Shown: in pieces, positions 7,759 through 15,701 of the stretch
Position numbering within the stretch: the stretch's first letter is position 1
Layout: every line of letters starts with the position of its first letter
Assembly: GCA_017520935.1 (NCBI GenBank)
Contig: JAFXEF010000010.1
Span: 1 to 64,000 of the forward strand
Direction: 5' to 3'
DNA: 64,000 nucleotides
Origin: Bacteroidaceae bacterium
Lineage (GTDB): Bacteria; Bacteroidota; Bacteroidia; Bacteroidales; Bacteroidaceae
The notes under the pieces: generated by a model
The model's database searches: none
Told to the model about the DNA's origin: nothing
What the model saw: only the letters and a program-made list of their open reading frames with translations
Program-made: the position numbers and the translations under genes

Positions 7759-8877
7759 TCAATGGCTATCGATGTAGCGTACCATTTCGCAAGCGGCAAG
7801 GAGGAAGGCTCCTACACCAAAATTGGCGGTAGAGTTGGCATCGACAACCTGTCCGGGGATGGCACGTTCACCAATGGGCTGTACGTAGCCTACGCGGCCG
7901 TCGGGCTGCAATGCCACTGTGGTCAGATAGATCCATGCGCTCTCTACAGTAGGCCAATACTCCTCTTCGCTGAGGAAGCCGTTGTTGATGCCCCAAAGGA
8001 GTCCGTAGGTGAAGAAAGCGGTACCGCTGGTTTCGGGGCCGGGTGCATGCTCTTTGTCATGCATACTGCGTGTCCAATAGCCTTCGGGTTGTTGGCAGTT
8101 CTTTACGGCTTCGGCCATCTTGGTATATATCTGTATGTATTCGTCGCGGTGTGCATCGTTCTCGGGAAGATCTTTCAGTACCTTGGCAAAGCCTGCAAGC
8201 ACCCATCCATCGCCACGCGCCCAAAAGTCCTTGCCGCCATTGTTGCTCTTGTGCTGGGGGTATACGTACTTGGCATCGCGATAGAAGAGGCCTGTCTCTT
8301 CATCGTACATGATGCTCTGTGCATACTTGAAGTACTCGTACAGCTTATCCAGGTAGAGCTGGTTGCCTGTGATGTTGTACATCTTGGTCATTACGGGCAT
8401 TACCATATAGAGTCCATCTGACCACCACCAATAATCGTTCTGTGGTGTACTCATCTGATACTCCATCACTTCGCGTGCGCGAGCGATTTTCATGGTATCG
8501 GGCTCGATGTTATAGAGGTCTGCGTATGTCTGGAAGCAAATTTGCCAATCGCCGAAAAGAACGAATTCAGGGCGTTCGCCGTATGAGTAGCGCCACTCTT
8601 CCTTGTTTGTGTTGGTGGCTCCCCAGTAGTTGTTGTGCTCGGCCCAGCGCTTGGTGTAGGCGAGCTGCTCTTCATTGCCGGTCAGGAAATATACTTCCAT
8701 GTTTCCTGTGTGATAGGCGGCATTGTCCCAGAAGGGACGTGTCTCGGGCTTGTTGTTAGTTTGCCAATAGGTGTTCACTTTGTTGATGATGCTCAGCACC
8801 TCGTTCTTTTTTCTGGTTGTTGTCGAACAACTCATCATTAGCACTGCTAATGCAAAGAGAATGGATGTTTTCTTCAT
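7759..8877 (-). CDS. Glycoside hydrolase family 105/88 lipoprotein (unsaturated glucuronyl/rhamnogalacturonyl hydrolase)
   Basis: A 372-residue lipoprotein: the signal MKKTSILFALAVLMMSC ends with Cys17 as the likely lipidated residue. The mature part has the alpha/alpha six-barrel signatures of the family, such as WWWSDGLYM and FWARGDGWVLAGFAKVL. GH105 and GH88 enzymes remove the 4,5-unsaturated uronic acid left by polysaccharide lyases acting on pectin (rhamnogalacturonan I), ulvan or glycosaminoglycans. The YteR-type motifs favour GH105. It probably acts in the periplasm or at the outer membrane. No lyase gene is in the window, so the substrate cannot be fixed from context. Confidence 0.88.
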   Translation of the reverse strand: MKKTSILFALAVLMMSCSTTTRKKNEVLSIINKVNTYWQTNNKPETRPFWDNAAYHTGNMEVYFLTGNEEQLAYTKRWAEHNNYWGATNTNKEEWRYSYGERPEFVLFGDWQICFQTYADLYNIEPDTMKIARAREVMEYQMSTPQNDYWWWSDGLYMVMPVMTKMYNITGNQLYLDKLYEYFKYAQSIMYDEETGLFYRDAKYVYPQHKSNNGGKDFWARGDGWVLAGFAKVLKDLPENDAHRDEYIQIYTKMAEAVKNCQQPEGYWTRSMHDKEHAPGPETSGTAFFTYGLLWGINNGFLSEEEYWPTVESAWIYLTTVALQPDGRVGYVQPIGERAIPGQVVDANSTANFGVGAFLLAACEMVRYIDSH

Positions 8878-9068
8878 GTTGTATTAAATGTGTTTGTGTA
8901 CGTTTCGGACAAAGATAAGGGAAAGCCGACAGAAAACCAAATTTATAGCGACGAAAGTGCTTTTTTTGCTTGCTCTATCTTGAAAATGAAGCTCTTTTTT
9001 TCTGAAAACAATGGCAGGGGGCGTAGCTTTGGTACAGGTGCCGTAAGTCGTGTGTGTAGAGTGAAAAA

Positions 9069-9100
9069 ACGTAGGGGATAGCAGAAACTATCCCCTACGT
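9069..9100 (-). terminator. Terminator of the phosphate transporter gene
   Basis: A 13-bp perfect stem (9069-9081 with 9088-9100, loop CAGAAA), followed on the minus strand by GTTTTTTCAC. It lies 24 bp past the stop codon of the minus-strand PiT gene. The rest of 8878-9123 holds nothing else I can support. Confidence 0.8.
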
Positions 9101-9123
9101 TGTATTGTCTCGAACTGCTTGTG

Positions 9124-11415
9124 TCAGAGGTTGGCCTCTTCAGCACTGAGTCCTTTTTGGTCGATAAAGTACTTCTCGCAACCGCGGAGCACGTTACGTA
9201 CCTCAGAGAGGAGCTCGTGTGACTCTTGGATGAGGTTGAGGTATACGAAGGCTACCTTGATGTTCTCGGCATCTTCCTGCAAACGGTGTGTCTGCAGGCG
9301 TCGGAGGTTGGATATTTCCTTCTTCAGCCATTTGCCTTCTGATGAGAGCTTCGCAGCATCGGTGTAGTCACCGGTGCTGATGATGCGGCTGATACCACGG
9401 AATACCTCGGTGAGGCGCTTCTGGTAGGGGGCAAACTCCAACAGATATTCAGGTGAGAGCGGACGGAAGTTGTTGTCGGTATGCTCCTTCATGGGGTTGG
9501 TGATACGGGTCAGCGTATTGAGAATCTGCTGGGCATTGTTGCTGCTGAGGTAGTACCAGGTGTTTTTCTCAAATGCGAGACCCTTATCGATGCGGCGGAA
9601 ACCGAGGGTTTCTTTACGGCGCATCTGCTTGAGCCATGCCTTCTCCTCTACGATCTTGCCGAGTGCCGAGCGCAGTTTGCGCACATCCTCATTGGCAAAG
9701 GCTGTGATAACGCCCTCGTAGGTGTCGGCTGCATAGTCGAGTGTGTGGCAGAGTGTCTCGGCGGTGTGGATTTTAAGGCTATTCCATACCTCGTCGGGGT
9801 TCTCAGAGGTGAGGATGATGTCCATATTGACATCGCGCACCTCTTCGCTCTTCTTGTTCTTGTAAGACATGTGGCTACGGATGAGCAGGAAGATAGCGAG
9901 AGCTACCATGATAAACATGCCTACAGGGCCTGCGAGATAGTTGACGGTAGCCACCAAGCCTGCAAGAATGAAGGCAGCACCTGCAGTAAGGAACCATCCA
10001 CCAATCACGGAGATAACGCCGGTGATGCGGAATACAGCGGTTTCACGTCCCCAAGCACGGTCGGCGAGCGAAGAACCCATACCTACCATGAAGGTCACGT
10101 AGGTGGTAGAGAGGGGGAGCTTCAGTGAGGTACCCAGTGCGATGAGCAGGCCTGCGAGCACGAGGTTGACAGAGGCACGCACGAGGTCGAAAGCAGCACC
10201 CTCATCAATGGTCACTTCACTTTGATTGAAGCGGCCGTTGATCCATTTCTTTACATTCGACGGAGTGATGTTGTTGAGCCCATTGACAAATCCCATACCC
10301 ATACGCACGAACTTACGGGCAAGGCTTGAAGAGCCGAACATCTCATCGCCCTCGTCCTGGCGTGAGAGGTTGATAGAGGTCTTCAACACCTCGTGAGCTT
10401 TCTTTGAGGTGCACAGGGCAAATACCATGATGGCACCGGCACCGATAAGGAACCATACCGATGTGGTCGCGGGCTCGTTGAGGAAGCCCATCATATAGGT
10501 GTCGGGAGTGAAGCCTGCAGGCAGACCTTCTTTGAAGAAGTGGAGCACACTATCAAGAGCCGCCATGGTGACACCGATAAAGTTCACCAAGTCGTTACCG
10601 GCAAAGGCCATAGCCAAGGCGAAGGTTCCAATCATGATAATCACCTTGAAGATGTTGACCTTGAGGGCGTGGAGAAACTGCATGAGTACGGTGCTCACCA
10701 CGAAGATGATGCCAAGGATCATCAGTGTGTGCTCATTGAGGAAGGCCTTGATCTCGGGGGTCATGAATGAAGCACCCTTCATGCCCTTGAAGAGCATAAA
10801 GTAGATGATGGATGTCACAGCTACACCACCGAAGATGCCGATTTTCTTGGTCAACCCCTTCTTATAATTATAGGTAAATATAAGGCGTGATATCCACTGC
10901 ACGATGATACCGAAGAAGAAGGCTATTGCCACGGAGAGGAAGATGCCGGCTATCACCTCCAGTGCCTTGCTCGTGTTGAGTAAGTCGCCGACGCTCTCTA
11001 CACCCGGTAGATTTTCTCCTGAGCTGACCTTGATAATTGCGAGGGCAAACGACGCTCCCAAGAGTTCGAAGACCATCGACACGGTGGTCGACGTGGGCAT
11101 ACCGAGCGAGTTGAAAATGTCGAGCAGCACCACGTCGGTGACTGTCACAGCCAGGAACACGCACATCAGTTGCCGGAAATAAAAATGCTCGGGTTGGAAC
11201 ATACCGTGCCGAGCAATATCCATCATACCGTTACTGGTTGATGCTCCGATGAAAATTCCGATTGCTGCTACAATTAAGATTGTTTTTAGCGATGCCGCTT
11301 TGGCACCTACCGCCGAGTTGAGGAAGTTCACGGCATCGTTACTCACACCGACATTAAGGTCGATGACAGCGAGAATAAACAGGAAACAGATTATTCCCAA
11401 ATAAAAATATTCCAT
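9124..11415 (-). CDS. PiT-family inorganic phosphate transporter with PhoU-like C-terminal domain
   Basis: A 763-residue inner-membrane protein. The two PiT signature regions are visible: DLNVGVSNDAVNFLNSAVG near residue 25 and FAGNDLVNFIGV in the middle. About ten to twelve membrane segments fill residues 1-530. The last ~220 residues are soluble, helical and PhoU-like (from the DVNMDIILTSENPDEVW region onward). Ordinary bacterial PitA is about 500 residues; fusion or extension with a PhoU-like domain is common in Bacteroidetes, whereas many other bacteria use a separate PhoU-like partner. Function: proton- or sodium-coupled uptake of phosphate or metal-phosphate. A TATCTTTG box on the minus strand at 11441-11448 is the likely promoter element. 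Confidence 0.92.
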   Translation of the reverse strand: MEYFYLGIICFLFILAVIDLNVGVSNDAVNFLNSAVGAKAASLKTILIVAAIGIFIGASTSNGMMDIARHGMFQPEHFYFRQLMCVFLAVTVTDVVLLDIFNSLGMPTSTTVSMVFELLGASFALAIIKVSSGENLPGVESVGDLLNTSKALEVIAGIFLSVAIAFFFGIIVQWISRLIFTYNYKKGLTKKIGIFGGVAVTSIIYFMLFKGMKGASFMTPEIKAFLNEHTLMILGIIFVVSTVLMQFLHALKVNIFKVIIMIGTFALAMAFAGNDLVNFIGVTMAALDSVLHFFKEGLPAGFTPDTYMMGFLNEPATTSVWFLIGAGAIMVFALCTSKKAHEVLKTSINLSRQDEGDEMFGSSSLARKFVRMGMGFVNGLNNITPSNVKKWINGRFNQSEVTIDEGAAFDLVRASVNLVLAGLLIALGTSLKLPLSTTYVTFMVGMGSSLADRAWGRETAVFRITGVISVIGGWFLTAGAAFILAGLVATVNYLAGPVGMFIMVALAIFLLIRSHMSYKNKKSEEVRDVNMDIILTSENPDEVWNSLKIHTAETLCHTLDYAADTYEGVITAFANEDVRKLRSALGKIVEEKAWLKQMRRKETLGFRRIDKGLAFEKNTWYYLSSNNAQQILNTLTRITNPMKEHTDNNFRPLSPEYLLEFAPYQKRLTEVFRGISRIISTGDYTDAAKLSSEGKWLKKEISNLRRLQTHRLQEDAENIKVAFVYLNLIQESHELLSEVRNVLRGCEKYFIDQKGLSAEEANL

Positions 11416-11440
11416 AAAAACGTTTGTTGGTAATTTGCTG

Positions 11441-11448
11441 CAAAGATA
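11441..11448 (-). promoter_or_regulatory. Putative -7 box of the PiT gene
   Basis: TATCTTTG on the minus strand, 26 bp before the start codon, matches TAnnTTTG. No clear TTTG -33 box. Confidence 0.4.
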
Positions 11449-11551
11449 ATAAATATTCTTTACTATCCTAATAAATGTTTGTTACATTTTGGTTACAAAT
11501 TTTATCATCTTTGTATTGCGAAAAAAAGAGCCATTGGTGAGGTCTCTTTGT

Positions 11552-11818
11552 TTATTGGGCGATACCAGCTTCTGCCCACCTCTGTGCCAGTGCGGTGGCA
11601 TCGGCCAGTGCGGTGGCTTCGTCAATGTCGTACTTTTCGGTCAGCAGGGCGGCCATTGTGGCGGGGGTAAACTCTTTGCCTTCGACCTCGCGCCATAGGT
11701 AGGCGGCACTTTCGTTGAGGCTGATGACTTTGCTGAAATCGATGTTGGCCACACCTGTGGCGATGATGATGTGTTCGCCGCACATCTCGCGCAGCTCGAA
11801 TCCTTCGTTGATTTTCAT
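11552..11818 (-). CDS. PqqD-like peptide-binding (RRE) protein
   Basis: An 88-residue protein of the PqqD/RiPP recognition element type. It shows the usual order: an N-terminal beta-hairpin with GVANIDFSKVISLNESAAYLW, then helices ending in a C-terminal segment (LLTEKYDIDEATALADATAL). PqqD-like proteins bind the leader of a ribosomally made peptide and present it to modifying enzymes. Its ATG overlaps the stop of the S24/S26 peptidase gene by 4 bp (ATGA), implying translational coupling. It is the last gene of the trio. A precursor peptide is not evident next to it. Confidence 0.85.
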   Translation of the reverse strand: MKINEGFELREMCGEHIIIATGVANIDFSKVISLNESAAYLWREVEGKEFTPATMAALLTEKYDIDEATALADATALAQRWAEAGIAQ

Positions 11819-12309
11819 TGTTTTATTTTGTTTTTGTTAGTGGTTTTCGTCTTAGGCAATCTCCTGTGTATGGCCAGCAATACGCGCCTTGCCAGTGGCC
11901 AGCGGGGCCATAGGGCCGAATAGGAACGCCATGCCTTGCCGTCGGGCGAGTAGGGCTTGTCCTTGCGTATGAGGAGCTTTGTGGCGGCTACGATGTGGCT
12001 TATGTGGCATTGCTCGGTGCCTCGTACATTACCGTCGCCCTTGAGGGTTACGGTCTCGTTCTCGATACGTATGATGCGGTGATACACATATTTGCCGGGT
12101 GCAATCTCAGCAAGAACGGCATCGCCTACCTGTGGGGTGCGGGCGAGGCGGGTAAGTACAATCTTGTCCCGGCGGTCTTCGAGGAAGGGGCGCATGCTAT
12201 AGCCTCGCACATGCAACGTGGCATCCTTCCCTTCGGCAATGAGTCGCTTCACCTCTCCGAGGAAGATGTCGTTGGGCAGCTCTATGGTATTCACGGCAGA
12301 TGGTGTCAT
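11815..12309 (-). CDS. S24/S26-type serine peptidase (signal-peptidase-like)
   Basis: A 164-residue protein. The ATG at 12309 is preferred over an upstream in-frame ATG at 12345, because it overlaps the preceding stop by 4 bp (ATGA), like the next junction. The motif HVRGYSMRPF holds the predicted catalytic Ser38. Further on, KYVYHRII (His77) resembles the VxHRI motif of SipW/Sec11-type enzymes, which use a Ser-His pair instead of Ser-Lys, and LKGDGN matches the KGDNN box. There is no N-terminal membrane anchor; a hydrophobic/basic C-terminal stretch is weak. In context, between an HprK-like kinase and a PqqD-like protein, a role in trimming a modified peptide is a reasonable inference. Confidence 0.82.
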   Translation of the reverse strand: MTPSAVNTIELPNDIFLGEVKRLIAEGKDATLHVRGYSMRPFLEDRRDKIVLTRLARTPQVGDAVLAEIAPGKYVYHRIIRIENETVTLKGDGNVRGTEQCHISHIVAATKLLIRKDKPYSPDGKAWRSYSALWPRWPLARRVLLAIHRRLPKTKTTNKNKIKQ

Positions 12310-13193
12310 GTGCGGTGCTCCTTGTTGGTTACGGCGGCGTGGCACACCTCGGCAGCCTCTTGGTCAGGGCGGCAGCCTAAGGTGTATAACGGGGTGGTCT
12401 CTATCAGTAGGGCTACGCTATTGCAGATGCCGTCGTATACCCGCTTGTCCCACTTCATCGTCGACATGGAGGGGAGCAACACAGCAAAGGCCTGCAGGGC
12501 ACCCTCACGGAGAATGTGGTTCTCGGGCTCCTGCTTGATGCGTACGAAGGCACCTATAGGTGCGCTGTCGTTCTTGTAGCAGGGGGTCTTGCCGCTCCAG
12601 GGCGAACCGTATACGGTGGCACCGTCCTTGCCGACGGTGATTACGGGGTTGTCGTCGTTGAGTAGCTCGCTATTTGCGATATGCTTGAGCCATAGTCTGC
12701 TATGGGTGCTCTTTCCCGTGCCGCTCTTGCCGAGGAAGAGGTAGCCGCGATGGTTGTTCTTGATCACCGAGGCGTGGATGAGCAGGGTGCCCATCTCGGC
12801 TGCCGAGAAGGCATATACGAGCATCAGGGCGTTATTGACGGCAAAGGTGCGCATGGCATCTTCGCCTCGGGTGGCTATCGTGGCCTGGCTGAAGTCGGGC
12901 GAGGCCTGCAATAGCCCGCAATATTGGCCTCCAGGCGGACTCACCAGTATCTGATAGGTACCGTCGGACAGGCGGTATACGCCGAAGTCGGCCGCACCAC
13001 AATCAAACTCGCCGATGGTTTCGCCCCTTTCGGTAGGGTAGAAGTCGTCATCCACGGTGAGCGAGAACAGCAGTTTGTCGGTTGCGCACGATACAGCAAA
13101 AGGTTCGTACGAGGGTAGGGCGATACCCGTCTCTCCCTCAGGGAGGGTCACCGCGAAGGTGTGGCGGGCTACGGTGTAGTGTCGTGTTGACAT
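12306..13193 (-). CDS. HprK-like kinase (HPr kinase/PEPCK fold), putative peptide kinase
   Basis: A 295-residue cytoplasmic protein. The N-terminal ~130 residues are beta-rich and unassigned. The C-terminal half has the HPr-kinase-type P-loop GKSGTGKST (residues 155-163), an acidic pair NDDNP at 180-182, and GSPWSGK at 196-202. HprK proper phosphorylates HPr in sugar control, but is built differently at the N-terminus. Stand-alone HprK-like kinases of this kind occur in lasso-peptide and related clusters, where some phosphorylate the precursor peptide. It heads a trio whose genes overlap by 4 bp, with the S24/S26 peptidase and PqqD-like genes. A 7-bp tandem array separates it from murF. Kinase activity and substrate are inferred. 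Confidence 0.8.
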   Translation of the reverse strand: MSTRHYTVARHTFAVTLPEGETGIALPSYEPFAVSCATDKLLFSLTVDDDFYPTERGETIGEFDCGAADFGVYRLSDGTYQILVSPPGGQYCGLLQASPDFSQATIATRGEDAMRTFAVNNALMLVYAFSAAEMGTLLIHASVIKNNHRGYLFLGKSGTGKSTHSRLWLKHIANSELLNDDNPVITVGKDGATVYGSPWSGKTPCYKNDSAPIGAFVRIKQEPENHILREGALQAFAVLLPSMSTMKWDKRVYDGICNSVALLIETTPLYTLGCRPDQEAAEVCHAAVTNKEHRT

Positions 13194-13199
13194 CTTTAT

Positions 13200-13234
13200 A
13201 ATTTACAGTTTACAATTCTACAATTTGCAATTTC
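13200..13234. repeat. 7-bp degenerate tandem array (5 units)
   Basis: Units such as AATTTAC and AGTTTAC repeat with a 7-bp period. The array fills most of the 58-bp gap between murF and the HprK-like gene. Confidence 0.7.
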
Positions 13235-13251
13235 TTGAACGCGCCATCGTC

Positions 13252-14550
13252 TTATAGCCATTCTGTCAGCGAGGCCAGTTTCATGCTGTTGGACCCTTTG
13301 ATTAGAATGTGAAACCCTTCGGGGCGATATGCCTGCAAGGTGGCTTTCACCTCTTCGGCATCGGCAAAGGTGCGTTGGGTGTGCCGGGTGGCTGCAAAGG
13401 CGGTACCTACGAGCCAGATTTCGTCGAAGTGGCATTCGCCGAGCCTGTTTACCACCTCCTGATGTGCCGTAGCGGTGGCTTCGCCCAGCTCTTTCATGTC
13501 GCCTAAGATGAGCATCTTGCGGGATGCTTCCATCAGCTCGAAGTTGTCGATGGCGGCGTGCATGCTGGTTGGGTTGGCGTTGTAGGCATCTACGATGAGT
13601 GTGTTGTGCTCGGTTCTGGTAAGTTGCGAACGGTTGTTCGTGGGGGCGTATTCGGTGAGTGCTGCCGACACCTCCTCCTCAGGCACTCCGAAGTAAGTGC
13701 CCACGGCTACGGCGCACAAGGCATTGCTGATGTTGTAGCTACCTATGAGCTGGGTGGTCACCTCGTGCCATTTTCCATTCCGTTTCCTCCATTGAAATCG
13801 CAGGTAGGGGGCACAATCGATTAGCTTGCCGCATATATCCGTCTCTTCTGACTGGCCATAGGTGACGGCTTCCAGTCCCTCGGCAATGGTGCAAAGGTTG
13901 TGTTCATTGATATTTAGGAAGATGGTGCGGCGCGGTGTGGTGCGCAGGTAATCATACATCTCGCCTTTGGTGCGTATGACTCCTTCGAGCGACCCGAAAC
14001 CCTGCAGGTGAGCCATACCCACGTTGGTGATGAGTCCGTAGTCGGGCTCGGCAATCTCAACCAGTTCCTTGATGTCGCCTGGGTGGCTGGCACCCATCTC
14101 TACCACAGCCATCTCATGCTCAGAGGTGAACTGTAGCAGGGTAATGGGCACGCCGATATGGTTGTTCAGGTTGCCCTGTGTGTAGTGCAGGCGGTACTTG
14201 CGGGCGAGCACGGCTGCCACGAGTTCTTTCGTGGTGGTTTTCCCGTTGGTGCCTGTGATGCCCACGATGGGGAGACCCAATGCTCGGCGATGGTGGCGTG
14301 CCAACTGTTGTAGCGTACGTAGTGAGTCGTCCACGAGGAGGTATCGCTCGTCGGAGGGGGCGGCATACTCGGCATTGTCGATGACCACGTAGCTGCATCC
14401 CTGCTCCAGTGCGCTCTCCGCATAGCGGTTGCCGTCGAAGTTTTCGCCCCGGAGCGCCACGAACATCATTCCCTCCTTGCACTGCCTGGTGTCGGTGGTG
14501 ATGCCTGTGCTTTGTATGAAATGGCTGTATATGTGTTCGATAGATACCAT
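13252..14550 (-). CDS. murF: UDP-N-acetylmuramoyl-tripeptide--D-alanyl-D-alanine ligase
   Basis: A 432-residue cytoplasmic ligase that adds D-Ala-D-Ala to the UDP-MurNAc tripeptide, the last soluble step of peptidoglycan precursor synthesis. The ATP-binding motif GITGTNGKTTTKEL is clear, as are the N-terminal TDTRQCKEGMMFVALRGENFDG region and the C-terminal DAYNANPTSM and ILGDMKELG motifs. The frame extends 24 codons upstream, but the ATG at 14550 (MVSIEHIY) is chosen: it fits family N-termini and has AGGAAG about 11 bp upstream. It may be co-transcribed with the HprK-like/S24-S26/PqqD trio downstream. Confidence 0.95.
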   Translation of the reverse strand: MVSIEHIYSHFIQSTGITTDTRQCKEGMMFVALRGENFDGNRYAESALEQGCSYVVIDNAEYAAPSDERYLLVDDSLRTLQQLARHHRRALGLPIVGITGTNGKTTTKELVAAVLARKYRLHYTQGNLNNHIGVPITLLQFTSEHEMAVVEMGASHPGDIKELVEIAEPDYGLITNVGMAHLQGFGSLEGVIRTKGEMYDYLRTTPRRTIFLNINEHNLCTIAEGLEAVTYGQSEETDICGKLIDCAPYLRFQWRKRNGKWHEVTTQLIGSYNISNALCAVAVGTYFGVPEEEVSAALTEYAPTNNRSQLTRTEHNTLIVDAYNANPTSMHAAIDNFELMEASRKMLILGDMKELGEATATAHQEVVNRLGECHFDEIWLVGTAFAATRHTQRTFADAEEVKATLQAYRPEGFHILIKGSNSMKLASLTEWL

Positions 14551-14757
14551 GTTGCCTGTTTCTTCCTTGATTGATTCTACAAAGTTAGTGTTTTTTTTTG
14601 ATTTGTCGAAGTGTTGCGTCATTTACTTTGTTCGTGCAAATGCATTGTGTAGGAGAATGCCGCTTTTCGTGAGGGAAAACATGCATCTTGGCCTTCGAAA
14701 CGTTGTTTCCGTTTGGCTATTTGACTATCTGACTGCAGAGATTGTCTTGATTACATT

Positions 14758-14787
14758 TCGTTTAATCGAAAATTTGCATTAATTTTG
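14758..14787 (+). promoter_or_regulatory. folP promoter, TTCG-N19-TAATTTTG
   Basis: A TAATTTTG -7 box at 14780-14787 lies 19 bp after TTCG (14757-14760). The ATG at 14796 is 8 bp past the box, so transcripts may start at or near the start codon. The spacer matches the elements at 2251-2280 and 39667-39696. Confidence 0.6.
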
Positions 14788-14795
14788 TCCAAAAT

Positions 14796-15674
14796 ATGAA
14801 TATGCAACGCACTATTCCCTATACGCTGAACATTGGCGGACAACTGCTCTCGCTGGAGCGTCCGTTGGTGATGGGCATCCTGAATGCTACGGTAGAGTCG
14901 TTCTACGAAGCTTCGCAGATGCATACGGCCAGCGCTGTGGCCGAGCGTACCCTGGCGATGCTGCGCGAGGGAGTCTCGATAATCGATGTGGGCGGCTGCT
15001 CTACCAAGCCTGGGCTTGCTCCTGTGAGCGAGGAGGAGGAGATGCGCCGCCTCGGTATGGCCTTGGCGGTCGTGCGCAAGGTGGCTCCCGAGGCTGTCCT
15101 GTCCGTCGACACCTTTCGCGCTTCGGTGGCCGAACGGTGCGTAAAGGACTTTGGCGTACAGGTTATCAACGATGTGTCGGGTGGTGCCGATGAACGGATG
15201 TTCGATGTCGTGGCTGGCTTGCAGGTGCCGTATGTGCTCACTTGCGGCAAGGCACCTAGTGCGACACTGATGTGCGACCTTGCCGAACGTATAGACCGTC
15301 TGCACCTCATGGGCGTGAACGATGTCGTCGTAGACCCTGGCTTTGGTTTTGGCAAGACACTCGATGACAACTACCGCCTGATGGCGCACCTCGAGGAACT
15401 GCACCTGCTGGAGTGTCCGTTGTTGGTGGGTGTGTCGCGCAAGTCGATGATATACAAGTTCCTCGGTGTTACTCCTGATGAGGCGCTCAACGGCACTACC
15501 GTGTTGCACACCATAGCTCTGATGAAGGGTGCCCACATTCTTCGCGTGCACGATGTGAGAGCGGCGGTGGAGGCGGTGGCAATCACAGAAAAATTAAAGA
15601 ATTCATCAGAGTCCTCCGATTCCTCGGATTTTTCCGAGTTCTCCGAGTCTTCAGAAAAAACTCACAACTCATAA
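14796..15674 (+). CDS. folP: Dihydropteroate synthase (variant loop 1)
   Basis: A 292-residue TIM-barrel enzyme joining para-aminobenzoate to the pterin pyrophosphate in folate synthesis. Family motifs are clear: DPGFGFGKTLDDNY, SRKSMIYKFLG, ALNGTTVLHT and the C-terminal LRVHDVRAAVEAV. Two conserved loops deviate: loop 1 reads GILNATVESFYEAS (28-40) where most enzymes have GILNVTPDSF-DG, and loop 2 reads GGCSTKPG (66-73) instead of GG-STRPG. The pterin-binding Asn30 and Thr70 are retained. These loops are where sulfonamide-resistance changes are known in other enzymes. The last ~30 residues are a Ser/Asp/Glu-rich tail encoded by a repeat, and the stop codon lies within a 7-bp array. First gene before cdaA. 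Confidence 0.92.
   Translation: MNMQRTIPYTLNIGGQLLSLERPLVMGILNATVESFYEASQMHTASAVAERTLAMLREGVSIIDVGGCSTKPGLAPVSEEEEMRRLGMALAVVRKVAPEAVLSVDTFRASVAERCVKDFGVQVINDVSGGADERMFDVVAGLQVPYVLTCGKAPSATLMCDLAERIDRLHLMGVNDVVVDPGFGFGKTLDDNYRLMAHLEELHLLECPLLVGVSRKSMIYKFLGVTPDEALNGTTVLHTIALMKGAHILRVHDVRAAVEAVAITEKLKNSSESSDSSDFSEFSESSEKTHNS
15600..15656. repeat. 9-bp-periodic TCCGAGTCT-like repeat forming the FolP tail
   Basis: Units such as TCCGATTCC and TCCGAGTTC repeat about every 9 bp, in frame, and encode the Ser/Asp/Glu/Phe tail of FolP. A related array lies at 16583-16632. Confidence 0.65.
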
Positions 15675-15693
15675 CTCACAGCTCACAACTCAA
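15659..15693. repeat. 7-bp tandem array (5 units) over the folP stop codon
   Basis: Units AACTCAC, AACTCAT and AGCTCAC repeat with a strict 7-bp period. The TAA of folP (15672-15674) lies inside. The array fills the gap before cdaA. Confidence 0.8.
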
Positions 15694-15701
15694 AAAGCGC
15701 C

